Shown in pieces: positions 34,301-42,502 of a DNA stretch of 64,000 nucleotides (its first letter is position 1; each line of letters begins with the position of its first letter). The DNA lies in contig NZ_QLMJ01000023.1 in the NCBI RefSeq assembly GCF_003259845.1, positions 62,001 to 126,000 on the forward strand, given 5' to 3'. The position numbers and the translations under genes are program-made. Under the pieces are notes generated by a model. That model had not been told where the DNA came from. It saw only the letters and a program-made list of their open reading frames with translations, and did not search any database. Source of the DNA: Actinoplanes lutulentus (lineage in GTDB: Bacteria > Actinomycetota > Actinomycetes > Mycobacteriales > Micromonosporaceae).

Positions 34301-36316
34301 GCGACAAGACTGGTAAAAGGTATTGATCTCGAATCCGTGGTACTGGCTCGCCTCGCCGTCTTAAAAGACCAGGGAGCCGAGGTGATACCTTTTGGTAGGG
34401 CTATCGCAAATGCCCGGGAAACTGAAGCTCTGCACCTTCGCGTGGAAGTGGAATACGCTACCTATCTTGACACGCCAGGAGCAATAGAAAACCTGCGACC
34501 CAAACACGTCGCTCAATTACCAGTATTCGACCCCATCATTCACGCCCTCATGTCCAGCGTTATCAATTCAGAGACCACTGAAAATCAGCGTTCGATCCAG
34601 CCATACAATACGGATCTCTCATTCCGGCCAAACTCACATATTCCCGCGTGGGCACAGCGAGTAAACGCGCTGGCCGCATCAACTGATTGGCCCATCGAGA
34701 CCCTCCTTCAACGCGCTCGTTCTCTCGTCATCTTCGGCTTCCCGACCCCAGGACCTCAGCGGATTCCGCACGGAGCCGAAAATCCGCCATCATTCGATGA
34801 TGACGAGATTTCGACCGCTTACAGAAACGTGGCGTCTCTTTTCATCGTCATGATGTCCGTCAGCAAACGCGAGCGTTCACCGCTCGGCGAAGTAAGCCGA
34901 GGTTTTGGTTTCCTGCATGACATTGGCTTGCCCTTGCCGAAATTCACTCTCCCCTCCGACCTGAACGACCATGTCTGCTCAACCGACATTGATGCCGAAG
35001 GTCAAAGACTTCCTTTACAGGAGCTATCCGAAACGGATCCGGCCTGGTTCAACCTCGTCCCTCTCGTGAAACTGGCCCACCAAACTGAGCAAGCCCTCGG
35101 AGCATCCATCCTCTTGCGACTCTTGAACCCTCCCACCGAAGCCCTCTCAAGAGCACGGGAATGCGTAACACGGAACGAGGATCTCACGGCACTTTCGATT
35201 AATCTGGACGGCAGTTGGCCGTGGATAAGTTCCGATGTATCCATCCCTCGAATAGGGTTCATCGCCTCACACCTAAGGCTGACCCCAAGACAAGTCATCA
35301 GCCACCTACGTCAATACGAAGCTGACTTCGAACTCCACCTTCCGGAGATCAGTGAGGTCAGTGGAATCGACGAGGTGCCACCCGAACTCCCCGATCGAGA
35401 TCGCCGGAACGTCATTTACGGAGACTTTTCGTTTACGAACAACTTCAACTTTCCACCTCTCCTGGACAGAGATACCTACTTCTCCCCTGAAGATTACGAG
35501 ACTCCGCTAACTGAATTGGACAGAATTCATCTATCCTCGGCAATTGGCCGAGACAACGGAGCGCTCCTTCGCCATATCGCACCTGGACATCTGGCGAGAG
35601 TGGCGTGCTTTCTGGACCAGACCATCGGACAGGTCCTCGGTCGCATGCGAGCACTGACGCAGGCCTTCCCCGTCACCGTCACTCCGATCGACGCCTCTGC
35701 CACGGATCTCAAACCGACCAGGGACGACCTCGCCGTTCTCTCCGTCGGGAACAACGGCCAGGCACCCTGGCTGGAAGTCGCCCCGTCACCCCTGCAGGTC
35801 GCCACCATGGCTGCCCGGACCCGCAAGCCCCTCGGCTGGGTGTGCCGGCGTCTCACTGAACTACGAGTGCTCGTCCCGGACTTCCCGCAGTTCGACGACC
35901 AGGTCATCGATTCACTTTCGTCAGTCGTCGCCGACGTACGTGATCTGCTGTGCCTCTCCGTCGACCTGCGCATCGGAGGCGTCTCGCTGGCCGGCGCGGT
36001 TTCGCCCCTGCATGTCGTCCGGGTCGCGGCCCGTCTGTCCACCGAGTGCTCCGAAGTCGTAGGCCGGCTTCGCCCTTACGCTGCCCTCGGTCTGGATCTC
36101 TCCGCCTTCCACGACGGGCCTTGGCTGGACCACGTCGCCACCTGGCATGACCTCATCCTGCTGACCGTTGAGTGCCGGGCTCAGGAAGCGCTCCCGCCCG
36201 GGCCCCTCCCCGAGCAGCACATCCAGTGGTCGGCTTGGAGCATCGGCGAGAGCGAGGACTTCGTTACCGAGCGGCTGCGGCTCTACCAGCCGCTGTTCGG
36301 TTACGTCCTGCCCTGA
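31358..36316 (+). CDS. Caspase-like peptidase / Hsp90-type ATPase / winged-helix-repeat fusion protein
   Basis: The ~1652-residue protein starts at ATG 31358 (GGGG five bases upstream; GTG 31352 is alternative). Residues 1-220 are a caspase-like peptidase: ALLVGIPEYRS, VVVYVSGHGLG (His83) and ILLADCCREQ (Cys134/135). A helical linker follows. The GHKL/Hsp90-type ATPase has LYQNALDACRYRQ (N-box Asn near 627), ECEDNGVGMG (near 668) and SRFGIGVFSYF (near 716). The last ~600 residues contain degenerate winged-helix-like units: HLRLTPRQVISHLRQYEADF, PLQVATMAARTRKPLGWV, PLHVVRVAARLSTECSEV, FVTERLRLYQPLFGYVLP. Published comparative work describes caspases and inactive winged-helix repeats with Hsp90-like ATPases in NTP-dependent conflict systems. 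A suicide or defence role is inferred. Confidence 0.85.
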   Translation: MTGVEARLALLVGIPEYRSPDFPAISTVDADLVRMRTVLEASGYQVVEVTDADTTQGYLDGRIRTFVESAPEDSTVVVYVSGHGLGIGGSDYLVPKDAFSRERMTGNPAAMVDLDLTDAVRRSNATAVILLADCCREQAAPEAKATMRPAFGASLGRAREPSRLASVFGCQPGEYCYYSDDAGYSLFTEALATTMAPDSAERTVREVVEATDRELQKLIAHHLPGRRQHVNSAINDLDVLDLVICEGRPDRWRPVVAQSKLWARVDGEVDPRVVAAVEEIASAAWDQFQAAAAALPHFPWGDAGFPERCLHLVDDLLAPDARLSAAEVAVLLAAPFLREAVLCAGLTELAPDAPLDLTTPVGPELDVTFQMYPRLVAKALALPGPEQAAVAGWLLNRHLLRRVELWNQNVAGELCRQLARALVVPGSANQAALQIRAVAAHVAAARDDFDREADSDKPQLLDEVRWNSPGHRQAYPVRQRQLAMLLAVAGSMAFDPRQADEAIVNHIGIRDRIHPVDVLSTLDEASWTIAEDRQIVELAVACPHPAVDLAWQSQAAQVDGLLGLGGPGLPRRVSTTRVEPQFDDEGQAGYERPLLGFRLDHDEIRELLMGVRLYGDPNLAVRELYQNALDACRYRQARHAFLDEEYRGQIVLRQGVAEDGRPYLECEDNGVGMGRRELEQLFSRAGRRFVTSPEFLWEQARWRTEKPSVKLWPNSRFGIGVFSYFMVADEITITSARVDRRTLAPGEVLRVDISSSGSLFRIRTAPEVTSRGGTTIRLYLRNTDVSALRTLRSLLWFSEFSVTCVEDDERETWPAVELHTPTGPESLSAGRPDDLWFVDGTGRILADGIATDEEPFGYVVNLAREHVPVLSVDRNRLESWDRDWTQTRLLDAAREFAVRTEPNLRWLFEIVSTNPILGNAIWKTLADRDAHLTTRGVTARPLFITDEDTPAPQQRLAVREIGAFPFDAAVLADQISFTVTRATRLVKGIDLESVVLARLAVLKDQGAEVIPFGRAIANARETEALHLRVEVEYATYLDTPGAIENLRPKHVAQLPVFDPIIHALMSSVINSETTENQRSIQPYNTDLSFRPNSHIPAWAQRVNALAASTDWPIETLLQRARSLVIFGFPTPGPQRIPHGAENPPSFDDDEISTAYRNVASLFIVMMSVSKRERSPLGEVSRGFGFLHDIGLPLPKFTLPSDLNDHVCSTDIDAEGQRLPLQELSETDPAWFNLVPLVKLAHQTEQALGASILLRLLNPPTEALSRARECVTRNEDLTALSINLDGSWPWISSDVSIPRIGFIASHLRLTPRQVISHLRQYEADFELHLPEISEVSGIDEVPPELPDRDRRNVIYGDFSFTNNFNFPPLLDRDTYFSPEDYETPLTELDRIHLSSAIGRDNGALLRHIAPGHLARVACFLDQTIGQVLGRMRALTQAFPVTVTPIDASATDLKPTRDDLAVLSVGNNGQAPWLEVAPSPLQVATMAARTRKPLGWVCRRLTELRVLVPDFPQFDDQVIDSLSSVVADVRDLLCLSVDLRIGGVSLAGAVSPLHVVRVAARLSTECSEVVGRLRPYAALGLDLSAFHDGPWLDHVATWHDLILLTVECRAQEALPPGPLPEQHIQWSAWSIGESEDFVTERLRLYQPLFGYVLP

Positions 36317-36333
36317 GGTTCGTTGATCACTGT

Positions 36334-37182
36334 GTGGTGACGGATTGGAAATTGATTCCCTGCCTGCTCTCGCTGCGGGGTGAACTCGATCGGCTCGCTC
36401 CCGGGCGGGACAAGCGGACGGACGGGGCGGTCGGCGACGCCGGGCACGCCTCGTCGAGTGATCACACGCCGGATGAGGACTCGACCGTTCTGCGGGACCG
36501 GGACTCCGACCGGGTCAACGAGGTGCACGCCGTCGACGTGGACTCGTCGGGGCCGTGGCCGGACGGGTGGTCGATGGAACGTGTGGTGGAGACCGTCGTG
36601 GGCCGGCACCGGGCCGGGCGCGACGATCGGCTGCAGAACGTCATCTACCGGCGGCGGATCTGGTCGCGGAGCTGGGGGTGGAGTGAACGGGCCTACACCG
36701 GGCCCAGCCCGCACACCGAGCACGCGCACTTCTCCGCCCGGTACACGACCGCCGCCGAGAACGACACCGGCCCGTGGGGCTTGCTGACCCCGACGGCCGA
36801 GAAGCAGGAGGACACGACGATGACCAAGGCCGAGTTCCTGGCGCTGCTGCGCGACCGGGACGTCCGGGCGGCGCTCTGCTCGGCGGTGCTCACCACCGAC
36901 GACGTGATCACCGCGCCGCCGGGGATGCGGGAGAAGGACGGCTCGCCGAACACGCACTGGTCGGCCACGTCGTATCTCCAGCAGACGTACGGCGCGGCCC
37001 GCGCCGCCGGTAACCGGCCGGAGCCGGCGGTCCTCGCGCTGGCCGGCGGGATCGGCGCATCGGACGCCGAGCTGGCCGCCGCGCTGAGGGACGCCCTCGG
37101 CGAACGGGCCGCGGAGATCGGCCGGCTGCTCAGCGAGCCGAGCATCACGGCGCCGGCGCAGTTCACCGGCGCTCTTGGCTGA
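36334..37182 (+). CDS. Phage-endolysin-like protein with conserved HxxDxD and HxEHAHFS motifs
   Basis: The coding start is taken at GTG 36334 (GTG 36337 also possible), 18 bases after the caspase-Hsp90 stop, so the two are probably co-transcribed. The 282-residue protein has SSSDHTPDED, VHAVDVDSSGPWP, RDDRLQNVIYRRRIWSRSWGW and HTEHAHFSARY. The pattern of histidines and aspartates resembles metal-binding sites of M15-like peptidoglycan peptidases in phage lysins, though the resemblance is loose. The C-terminal ~110 residues are a separate Ala-rich helical segment (MTKAEFLALLRDRDVRAALC...). Function is unknown. Confidence 0.65.
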   Translation: MVTDWKLIPCLLSLRGELDRLAPGRDKRTDGAVGDAGHASSSDHTPDEDSTVLRDRDSDRVNEVHAVDVDSSGPWPDGWSMERVVETVVGRHRAGRDDRLQNVIYRRRIWSRSWGWSERAYTGPSPHTEHAHFSARYTTAAENDTGPWGLLTPTAEKQEDTTMTKAEFLALLRDRDVRAALCSAVLTTDDVITAPPGMREKDGSPNTHWSATSYLQQTYGAARAAGNRPEPAVLALAGGIGASDAELAAALRDALGERAAEIGRLLSEPSITAPAQFTGALG

Positions 37183-37190
37183 AGAGCGCA

Positions 37191-37225
37191 ACCATGCACC
37201 GGTAGCGAAACGGGCGCAGCGGCCT
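37191..37225 (+). repeat. 35-bp 3'-end element, copy 1
   Basis: ACCATGCACCGGTAGCGA, six variable bases, then CGCAGCGGCCT recur exactly at 62953-62987 on the minus strand. Both copies lie just after a stop codon in the sense of that gene (9 bases here). This copy runs into a hairpin at 37216. Confidence 0.75.
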
Positions 37226-37247
37226 GGTGTGGTGACCAGGCCGCTGC
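37216..37247. terminator. Hairpin between convergent genes, probable bidirectional terminator
   Basis: A perfect 13-bp inverted repeat, GCAGCGGCCTGGT at 37216-37228 and its complement at 37235-37247, with a six-base loop. There is no T-tract. It lies between the convergent genes ending at 37182 and 37290. Confidence 0.6.
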
Positions 37248-37289
37248 CGGACTCTCGGAGCACGTACGGTTACGCGTACCAAAAAGGTT

Positions 37290-37904
37290 TTAGAGGTTTT
37301 TGAGCATGTCCTCGAAGTTGCTGGTGAGGGCGAACGGGTCGGTGACCACCGCGGGTTCGCGGCGTTCGACCTCGCGGGCGAGTTCGGCGGCGGCGCGGTC
37401 GATGCGGCCGCGCAGGGGGCCTTCGACGGAGTTGGCGCCCCAGTCGTCGCTGGCGGCGAAGACGCCGGTGGGCAGGATCGACGCCCGCATGTAGGCGAAC
37501 AGTGGCCGCAGCGCGTGCTCGATGACCAGCGAGTGGCGCGCGGTGCCGGCCGTTGCGGCGAGCAGGACCGGCTTGTCGACCAGGGCGTCCTTGTCGAGGA
37601 CGTCGATGAAGGACTTGAACAGGCCGCTGTAACTGGCACTGAACACCGGTGTCACCACGATCAGGGCGTCCGCCGCGGTGACCGCTTCCTGCGACTGCTT
37701 GAGCGCGGCGGGAGCAAAACCGGTCAGCATGTTGTCGGTGATCTCGTGGGCCAGGTCGCGGAGTTCGATCACCTGGACGTCGAGGTTCACGCCGAGCCGG
37801 GCGGCGGCGCCGACCGCCGCCGCGGACAACTGGTCCGCGAGCAGGCGGGTCGACGACGGCTGGCTCAGGCCCGAGCTGATGACGACGAGCTTGCGGGGTT
37901 TCAT
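37290..37904 (-). CDS. NADPH-dependent FMN reductase
   Basis: The 204-residue flavodoxin-fold protein begins KLVVISSGLSQPSSTRLLADQL, the FMN-phosphate loop. It carries ALIVVTPVFSASYSGLFKSFIDVL, the flavin-ring binding region, as in the FMN_red family (CE1759-type). It should supply reduced FMN to the luciferase-like monooxygenase encoded immediately upstream, with which it overlaps by four bases (ATGA, 37901-37904). The pair forms a two-component monooxygenase. The substrate is unknown. Confidence 0.9.
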   Translation of the reverse strand: MKPRKLVVISSGLSQPSSTRLLADQLSAAAVGAAARLGVNLDVQVIELRDLAHEITDNMLTGFAPAALKQSQEAVTAADALIVVTPVFSASYSGLFKSFIDVLDKDALVDKPVLLAATAGTARHSLVIEHALRPLFAYMRASILPTGVFAASDDWGANSVEGPLRGRIDRAAAELAREVERREPAVVTDPFALTSNFEDMLKNL

Positions 37905-38998
37905 GCGTTGACCTCGTCCTTCTTGCTGTCGCGAGCGGCCACCCGGGAAGCGTGCGTCGGCGCGTCCGGCACGTGGGCCGGCTTGAGGGCGGCGAACTCC
38001 TTGCGGAGCACCGGCACGACCTCGGAACCGAGCAGGTCGAGCTGCTCCAGGACCATCTTGAGCGGCAGGCCGGCGTGGTCCATCAGGAACAGCTGGCGCT
38101 GGTAGTCGCCGACGTACTCCCGGAAGCCGAGCGTGCGGTCGATGACCTGCTGCGGGCTGCCGACGGTCAGCGGCGTCTCGCGGGTGAAGTCCTCGAGGGT
38201 CGGGCCGTGGCCGTAGACGGGGGCGTTGTCGAAGTAGGGGCGGAACTGCTTGACCGCGTCCTGACTGTTCTTGTTCATGAAGACCTGGCCGCCGAGGCCG
38301 ACGATGGCCTGGTCCGCGGAGCCGTGGCCGTAGTGCTCGAAGCGCTGGCGGTACAGCTGGACCATCCGCTGGGTGTGCGACGCCGGCCAGAAGATGTGGT
38401 TCGCGAAGAAGCCGTCGCCGTAGTAGGCGGCCTGCTCAGCGATCTCCGGGCTGCGGATTGAGCCGTGCCAGACGAACGGCGGCACCTCGTCGAGCGGACG
38501 CGGCGTCGAGGTGAAGCCCTGCAGCGGTGTGCGGAACTTGCCCTGCCAGTCGACGGTGTGCTCGCGCCACAGCTTGTTCAGCAGCGCGTAGTTCTCCAGC
38601 GCCAGCGGGATGCCGGCGCGGATGTCCTTGCCGAACCAGGGGTAGACCGGCCCGGTGTTTCCGCGACCCAGCGTGAGGTCGACGCGGCCGTCGGCGAGAT
38701 GCTGCAGCATCGCGAAGTCCTCGGCGATCTTCACCGGGTCGTTCGTGGTGATCAGCGTGGTCGCCGTGCTGAGCTGCAGAGTCTTGGTCTGCGCGGCGAT
38801 GTAGGCCAGCGTCGTGGTCGGCGAGGACGAGAAGAACGGCTCGTTGTGGTGCTCACCGAGCGCGAAGACGTCCAGCCCCACCTCCTCCGCGTGCTTCGCG
38901 ATCGTGACGATGTCCTTGATGCGCTCGGCTTCGGTCGGGGTGTGCCCGGTGGTGGGGTCGGTGGTGATGTCTGAAACTGAGAAGATTCCGAACTGCAT
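37901..38998 (-). CDS. Luciferase-like (LLM class) flavin-dependent monooxygenase
   Basis: ATG 38998 has AGGAG six bases upstream and gives 365 residues. The sequence is that of an LLM-class flavin oxidoreductase (CE1758-type): MQFGIFSVSDI, VFALGEHHNEPFFSSSP, LSTATTLITTNDPVKIAEDFAMLQHLADGRVDLTLGRGN. It uses reduced FMN and oxygen, probably supplied by the overlapping FMN reductase gene, to oxidise an organic or sulphur compound. The ~280-base upstream stretch is relatively AT-rich and should hold the promoter. Confidence 0.92.
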   Translation of the reverse strand: MQFGIFSVSDITTDPTTGHTPTEAERIKDIVTIAKHAEEVGLDVFALGEHHNEPFFSSSPTTTLAYIAAQTKTLQLSTATTLITTNDPVKIAEDFAMLQHLADGRVDLTLGRGNTGPVYPWFGKDIRAGIPLALENYALLNKLWREHTVDWQGKFRTPLQGFTSTPRPLDEVPPFVWHGSIRSPEIAEQAAYYGDGFFANHIFWPASHTQRMVQLYRQRFEHYGHGSADQAIVGLGGQVFMNKNSQDAVKQFRPYFDNAPVYGHGPTLEDFTRETPLTVGSPQQVIDRTLGFREYVGDYQRQLFLMDHAGLPLKMVLEQLDLLGSEVVPVLRKEFAALKPAHVPDAPTHASRVAARDSKKDEVNA

Positions 38999-39275
38999 GA
39001 CCCGCTCCTGGTGCTCTCCGGCCGGGGCTTTCATCGTCCCGATCTGACCTGCACAACTTCCTTGACGCCAAAACTATTTCAGATTCAAACAACTTCCGCT
39101 GCGGCGGGGGTCACACCTTTATCGGCTGCGGCTGAGCGGTGGTCAATCTTTCAGGATTTAGTACGATTCAAGAGGAGCAACCGTGCCAGTCCCCGCGACC
39201 TGACTGCCGGGTCGCGGCCGCAGGGCCGGCATCCGGCCATGCGCGGGGTTGCGCCAGGACGCCCCCTTGAAGGGC

Positions 39276-39725
39276 CTACGGCTGGTCGTCCTCGAAGAGC
39301 CCGCGCTCCCTGGAGGCCAACGCGTCACGCACCGCTTTCTCCCCGAAGTCCCGGACCTCAGCCGAGACCGCGTCCCAGCCGGCCCCGGAGGGGTCCCGGC
39401 CGGTGACGAGAAGAACCAGCGGCCGGCGGCCGGGTCCGCGCGGAGGCAGCCGGGTCCAGGGCGAGCGTCCGGATCAGCCGGGTGATGCCGCCGCCGACCT
39501 CTGCCAGGTGGGACTCCATCGCGGCCGACTCGTCGGCCTGGCCAGGCCGACGGTCGTCTCAGCGGCCTCGTAGAGCACCAGGCCGGCCGCCATCGTGACG
39601 GCCGTCCATTGGAGCCACTCGCGGTGGGTCCAGAAGCTCTCGTCGGGGAGATGAAGCTGGGCAAGGGCCACCACGGCTCCGGAGCACGCGAGGGCCGCCG
39701 CCCTCGCCAGCCGACCGATCAGCAC
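39276..39725 (-). pseudogene. Frameshifted gene for a small membrane protein
   Basis: The frame from ATG 39725 encodes two hydrophobic segments (LIGRLARAAALACSGAVVALAQL, WLQWTAVTMAAGLVLYEAAE) and is closed at 39474. Between about 39540 and 39450 the coding signal (high G/C at third positions) moves to another frame reading ESAAMESHLAEVGGGITRLI. Then it returns to the first frame for LVLLVTGRDPSGAGWDAV and AEVRDFGEKAVRDALASRE, ending at TAG 39276. Two compensating single-base changes, or sequencing errors, explain this. It follows the ATP-grasp gene closely in the same direction. The product family is not recognised. Confidence 0.6.
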
Positions 39726-39732
39726 CCCCGCA

Positions 39733-40752
39733 TTATCGGACGCGGAGGGCTGCCACCAGGGGTGTGACCACTCGTTCGAGGAAGCCGGGGCTGTGGCCGC
39801 CGGGTTGCAGGTTGAGTTCGCCGATCGTGGCGCCGAAGAGGTCGGCGCTGCCGTAGGTGAGGCCTGCGGCTGTCAGGGCCTGCTCGGCGAGCTCTCGGGT
39901 GGCGGCCGGGAGGGACGCCACGTCGGCGGCCACCGACCAGCCGCCGTGGGCGCTGTTCGTGGGTGCGCGCCGCTCGTGGTGGAAGCGCCAGACCGCGTGG
40001 ACCGCCCGCCCACCGACGACAGTGACCGACAGATCCGCTCGACCGGCGCGGGAGAGCGGGTGGATGTCCTCTTCGATCAGGCACAGACGGCCGTCGGGGG
40101 TGTCGCGCATCGCGGACCGCACCGGCTTGTCGATGCCCTCGCCGTGGGCTACGAAGTGGACGCCTCGGCCGTGGGTGTCGTTCGGGGATTTCACCCATAC
40201 GTCGCCCTCGCTGACACCGTGCCTCACCAGCGACGGATCGTCGCCGGGGGTTGCCACGGCCCACCTCGGCTGTGGGAGGTGGCCGTCGAGCAGGTGGCGG
40301 GTCCGGTTTTTGAAGGTCACGTTCAGGACCGACTCCCAGGGGATGGTGCCCACCTGCCGGTACAGCCCTTCGAACTCCAGCCTCCGGTCGATGTCGATCG
40401 CGTCGATCAGGACAGCGTCGATCAAAACAGCGTCGATCAGGACAGCGTCCACCCGGACAGCGCCGGCCGCTCCCCCGCCGCCGGCCGTGATCAGCGGGAC
40501 GGCGGTGGCCACTGCCACCGCGGGTGTGCCGTCCAGCAGCCGGTGGTGGCCCTCCAGGCGCGCGACGGTCTGGACCACGGCGCCCGGTGAGCACCGGACC
40601 GACCCGTCGGCATAGAAGCAGAGGCCGGCCCGGAACAGCTCCGCGTCGACAATGACCGGGGCGTGGCCGGCCTGCCGCAACGCACACGCGAACAGCGCCA
40701 GCTTCGCGCGCTCCTCGCCGTCCAGCCGGCCGATCACGGCGACCCTTGCCAC
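39733..40752 (-). CDS. ATP-grasp-fold protein
   Basis: The 339-residue protein has an N-terminal alpha/beta domain (VAVIGRLDGEERAKLALFACAL). The ATP-grasp core has lysine and glycine-loop regions DVWVKSPNDTHGRGVHFV, an acidic strand LCLIEEDIHP and the metal-site end SADLFGATIGELNLQPGGHSPGF. This is the pattern of glutathione-synthetase/RimK-like ligases joining a carboxylate to an amine with ATP. An in-frame repeat (DAVLIDAVLIDAVLIDAI) sits in the middle. It is 10 bases downstream of an ABC exporter gene, suggesting a small biosynthesis-and-export operon. The substrate is unknown. Confidence 0.78.
   Translation of the reverse strand: MARVAVIGRLDGEERAKLALFACALRQAGHAPVIVDAELFRAGLCFYADGSVRCSPGAVVQTVARLEGHHRLLDGTPAVAVATAVPLITAGGGGAAGAVRVDAVLIDAVLIDAVLIDAIDIDRRLEFEGLYRQVGTIPWESVLNVTFKNRTRHLLDGHLPQPRWAVATPGDDPSLVRHGVSEGDVWVKSPNDTHGRGVHFVAHGEGIDKPVRSAMRDTPDGRLCLIEEDIHPLSRAGRADLSVTVVGGRAVHAVWRFHHERRAPTNSAHGGWSVAADVASLPAATRELAEQALTAAGLTYGSADLFGATIGELNLQPGGHSPGFLERVVTPLVAALRVR
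40401..40460. repeat. 15-bp tandem repeat inside the ATP-grasp gene
   Basis: Four 15-base units, CGTCGATCAGGACAG and variants, encode a repeated IDAVL pentapeptide. The array keeps the reading frame. Confidence 0.92.
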
Positions 40753-40762
40753 GAAGGGAAGG

Positions 40763-42502
40763 TCAGGCCGGGACTGACGCCGCTATCCGCAACGCCTCGA
40801 CCAGGCGGCGGTAGAGGTCGTCGGTGGCGTACAGCTCGGGGTGGGTTCCGGTCGCGCGGATGCGGCCGTTCTCCATGACCACGATGCGGTCGGCGTCCAG
40901 GACGGTGGACAGGCGGTGGGCGATCGTCACCACGGCGCCGGTCGAGGCCCGGGCGCGTACGCAATCCTGGACCGCCGCCTCGGTCAGGCCGTCGACCTGG
41001 GCGGTGGCCTCGTCCAGCAGCAGGACGTCAGGGGTACGGAGCAGGGCGCGGGCCAGGGCGATCCGTTGCCGCTGGCCGCCGGAGAGGTCCGTGGAGTTCA
41101 GGGACGTCTCCACCCCGTCCGGCAGCTCGTTGATCTTGTCGTCCAGGCGGACCGCGCGCAGGGCCGTGAGCAGCTCGTCGTCAGTGGCGTCCGGGTGGGT
41201 GTAGCGCAGGTTCTCGGCGATCGTGCCGGGGACCACCGGGGTCTCCTGCTCCACATAGGCCAGGCGGGCGCGGACCTGCTGGTGGGAGTAGTCCGCGTAG
41301 GGGCTGCCGTCCAGCAGGATCTCGCCGTTCACCGGTTCGAGGAAGCGCAGCAGCAGCGAGAACACTGTGGTCTTGCCGGCGCCGGACGGGCCGACGATCG
41401 CCAGGTGGCCACGGCGGGGGATCTCCAGGTCGATGCCGGTGACGGCCTGCGGGGCGTCCGGGCCGTAGCTCGCCGACACGTTGCGCAACTCGAGGACGGG
41501 GCCGTTCGTGCGTACCCCTGAAGGAGCCGGCGGCGAGTCGCCCTGCTCGGCCACGATGTCGTTGAGTTCGTTGATGCGGCCCGCGGCCGCGATCCCGGCC
41601 TGGAGGGCCGTCAGGTTCTGGGTGAGCTCGCTGATCGGGCCCATCAGCTGGAAGACGTAGAGCAGGAACGCCACCAGCGCGGACACCTGCAGCAGGCCTT
41701 CGCTGGCGCGCCAGGCGCCGACCGCGAGGATCAGGATGATCGCGAAGTTGATGCCGGACCAGGAGATCGTCCACACCGCGGCGGAGATCTTGGCGGCGCG
41801 GAAGCCGTGCTCGGCCGCGTCCTGGGCGTTGCCGACGATCCGGTCGCTCTGGCGCTGCTCCGCGCGGCTCGCCTTGACCGTGCGGATCGCGCGCAGGGCG
41901 CCTTCGAGGTTCGCGCCGAGCTGGCCGACCGACTCCTGCGCGGCGGTCTGTGCCGCACCGATCCGCGGCAGCAACCGGGTCATCAGGATCGCGACCACGA
42001 TCACCGAGGCCAGGGTGCAGCCGAGCAGGGTCAGATCAAGAACACCCATGAGTACGATCGTGCCGGCCAGCCCGACACTCGCGTTGATCAGGCCGACGAT
42101 GCTGCCGGACGCCTCGTGCAGCAGACCGGTGTCCGAGGTGACCCGGGTGACGAGCTCGCCGGTCGAGCGGCGCTGGATGTCGTGGATGCGGGCCTGGAAA
42201 TAGCGCTTGATGATCGATGTGCGGGCGTCGAGCACGATGCGCTGCGCGAGCCGGCCCATCAGGATCCACTGCCAGAGCGTGATCACCGAGCCGGCGATCA
42301 CCAGGACCAGCAGCGTGCCGATCGGGGCGCGCAGGTCGAGGCCGCCGCCGAACGAGTCGAGCACCCACTTGGTGACCAGCGGAGTGGCGAGGCCGGCCGC
42401 GTTACCGATCAGGCCGAGAACCAGGCCGAACAGCATGGTGCGGCGGTGCGGGCGCAGGTAGGCGAGGAGGGTACGCAGTCGGGTGGGCTCCGAGATGGCC
42501 AC
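40763..42502 (-). CDS. ABC exporter, fused permease and ATPase
   Basis: The 579-residue half-transporter has six membrane helices in its first ~310 residues and a C-terminal nucleotide-binding domain. That domain has Walker A GPSGAGKTT, the Q-loop AYVEQETPVVPGTIAENL, signature LSGGQRQRIALARA, Walker B VLLLDEATAQVD and the H-loop histidine in TIAHRLSTV. It should act as a homodimer exporting a lipid, peptide or drug. It is followed after 10 bases by the ATP-grasp gene, so the exported compound may be that enzyme's product. It diverges from the EccC gene. Confidence 0.93.
   Translation of the reverse strand: MAISEPTRLRTLLAYLRPHRRTMLFGLVLGLIGNAAGLATPLVTKWVLDSFGGGLDLRAPIGTLLVLVIAGSVITLWQWILMGRLAQRIVLDARTSIIKRYFQARIHDIQRRSTGELVTRVTSDTGLLHEASGSIVGLINASVGLAGTIVLMGVLDLTLLGCTLASVIVVAILMTRLLPRIGAAQTAAQESVGQLGANLEGALRAIRTVKASRAEQRQSDRIVGNAQDAAEHGFRAAKISAAVWTISWSGINFAIILILAVGAWRASEGLLQVSALVAFLLYVFQLMGPISELTQNLTALQAGIAAAGRINELNDIVAEQGDSPPAPSGVRTNGPVLELRNVSASYGPDAPQAVTGIDLEIPRRGHLAIVGPSGAGKTTVFSLLLRFLEPVNGEILLDGSPYADYSHQQVRARLAYVEQETPVVPGTIAENLRYTHPDATDDELLTALRAVRLDDKINELPDGVETSLNSTDLSGGQRQRIALARALLRTPDVLLLDEATAQVDGLTEAAVQDCVRARASTGAVVTIAHRLSTVLDADRIVVMENGRIRATGTHPELYATDDLYRRLVEALRIAASVPA

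Noticed and set aside
39158..39664. 168-residue minus-strand frame as the real gene of this stretch
   Set aside because: Its sequence is Arg/Pro/Ser-rich, whereas the other two frames carry hydrophobic and acidic segments typical of protein, pointing to a frameshifted gene instead.
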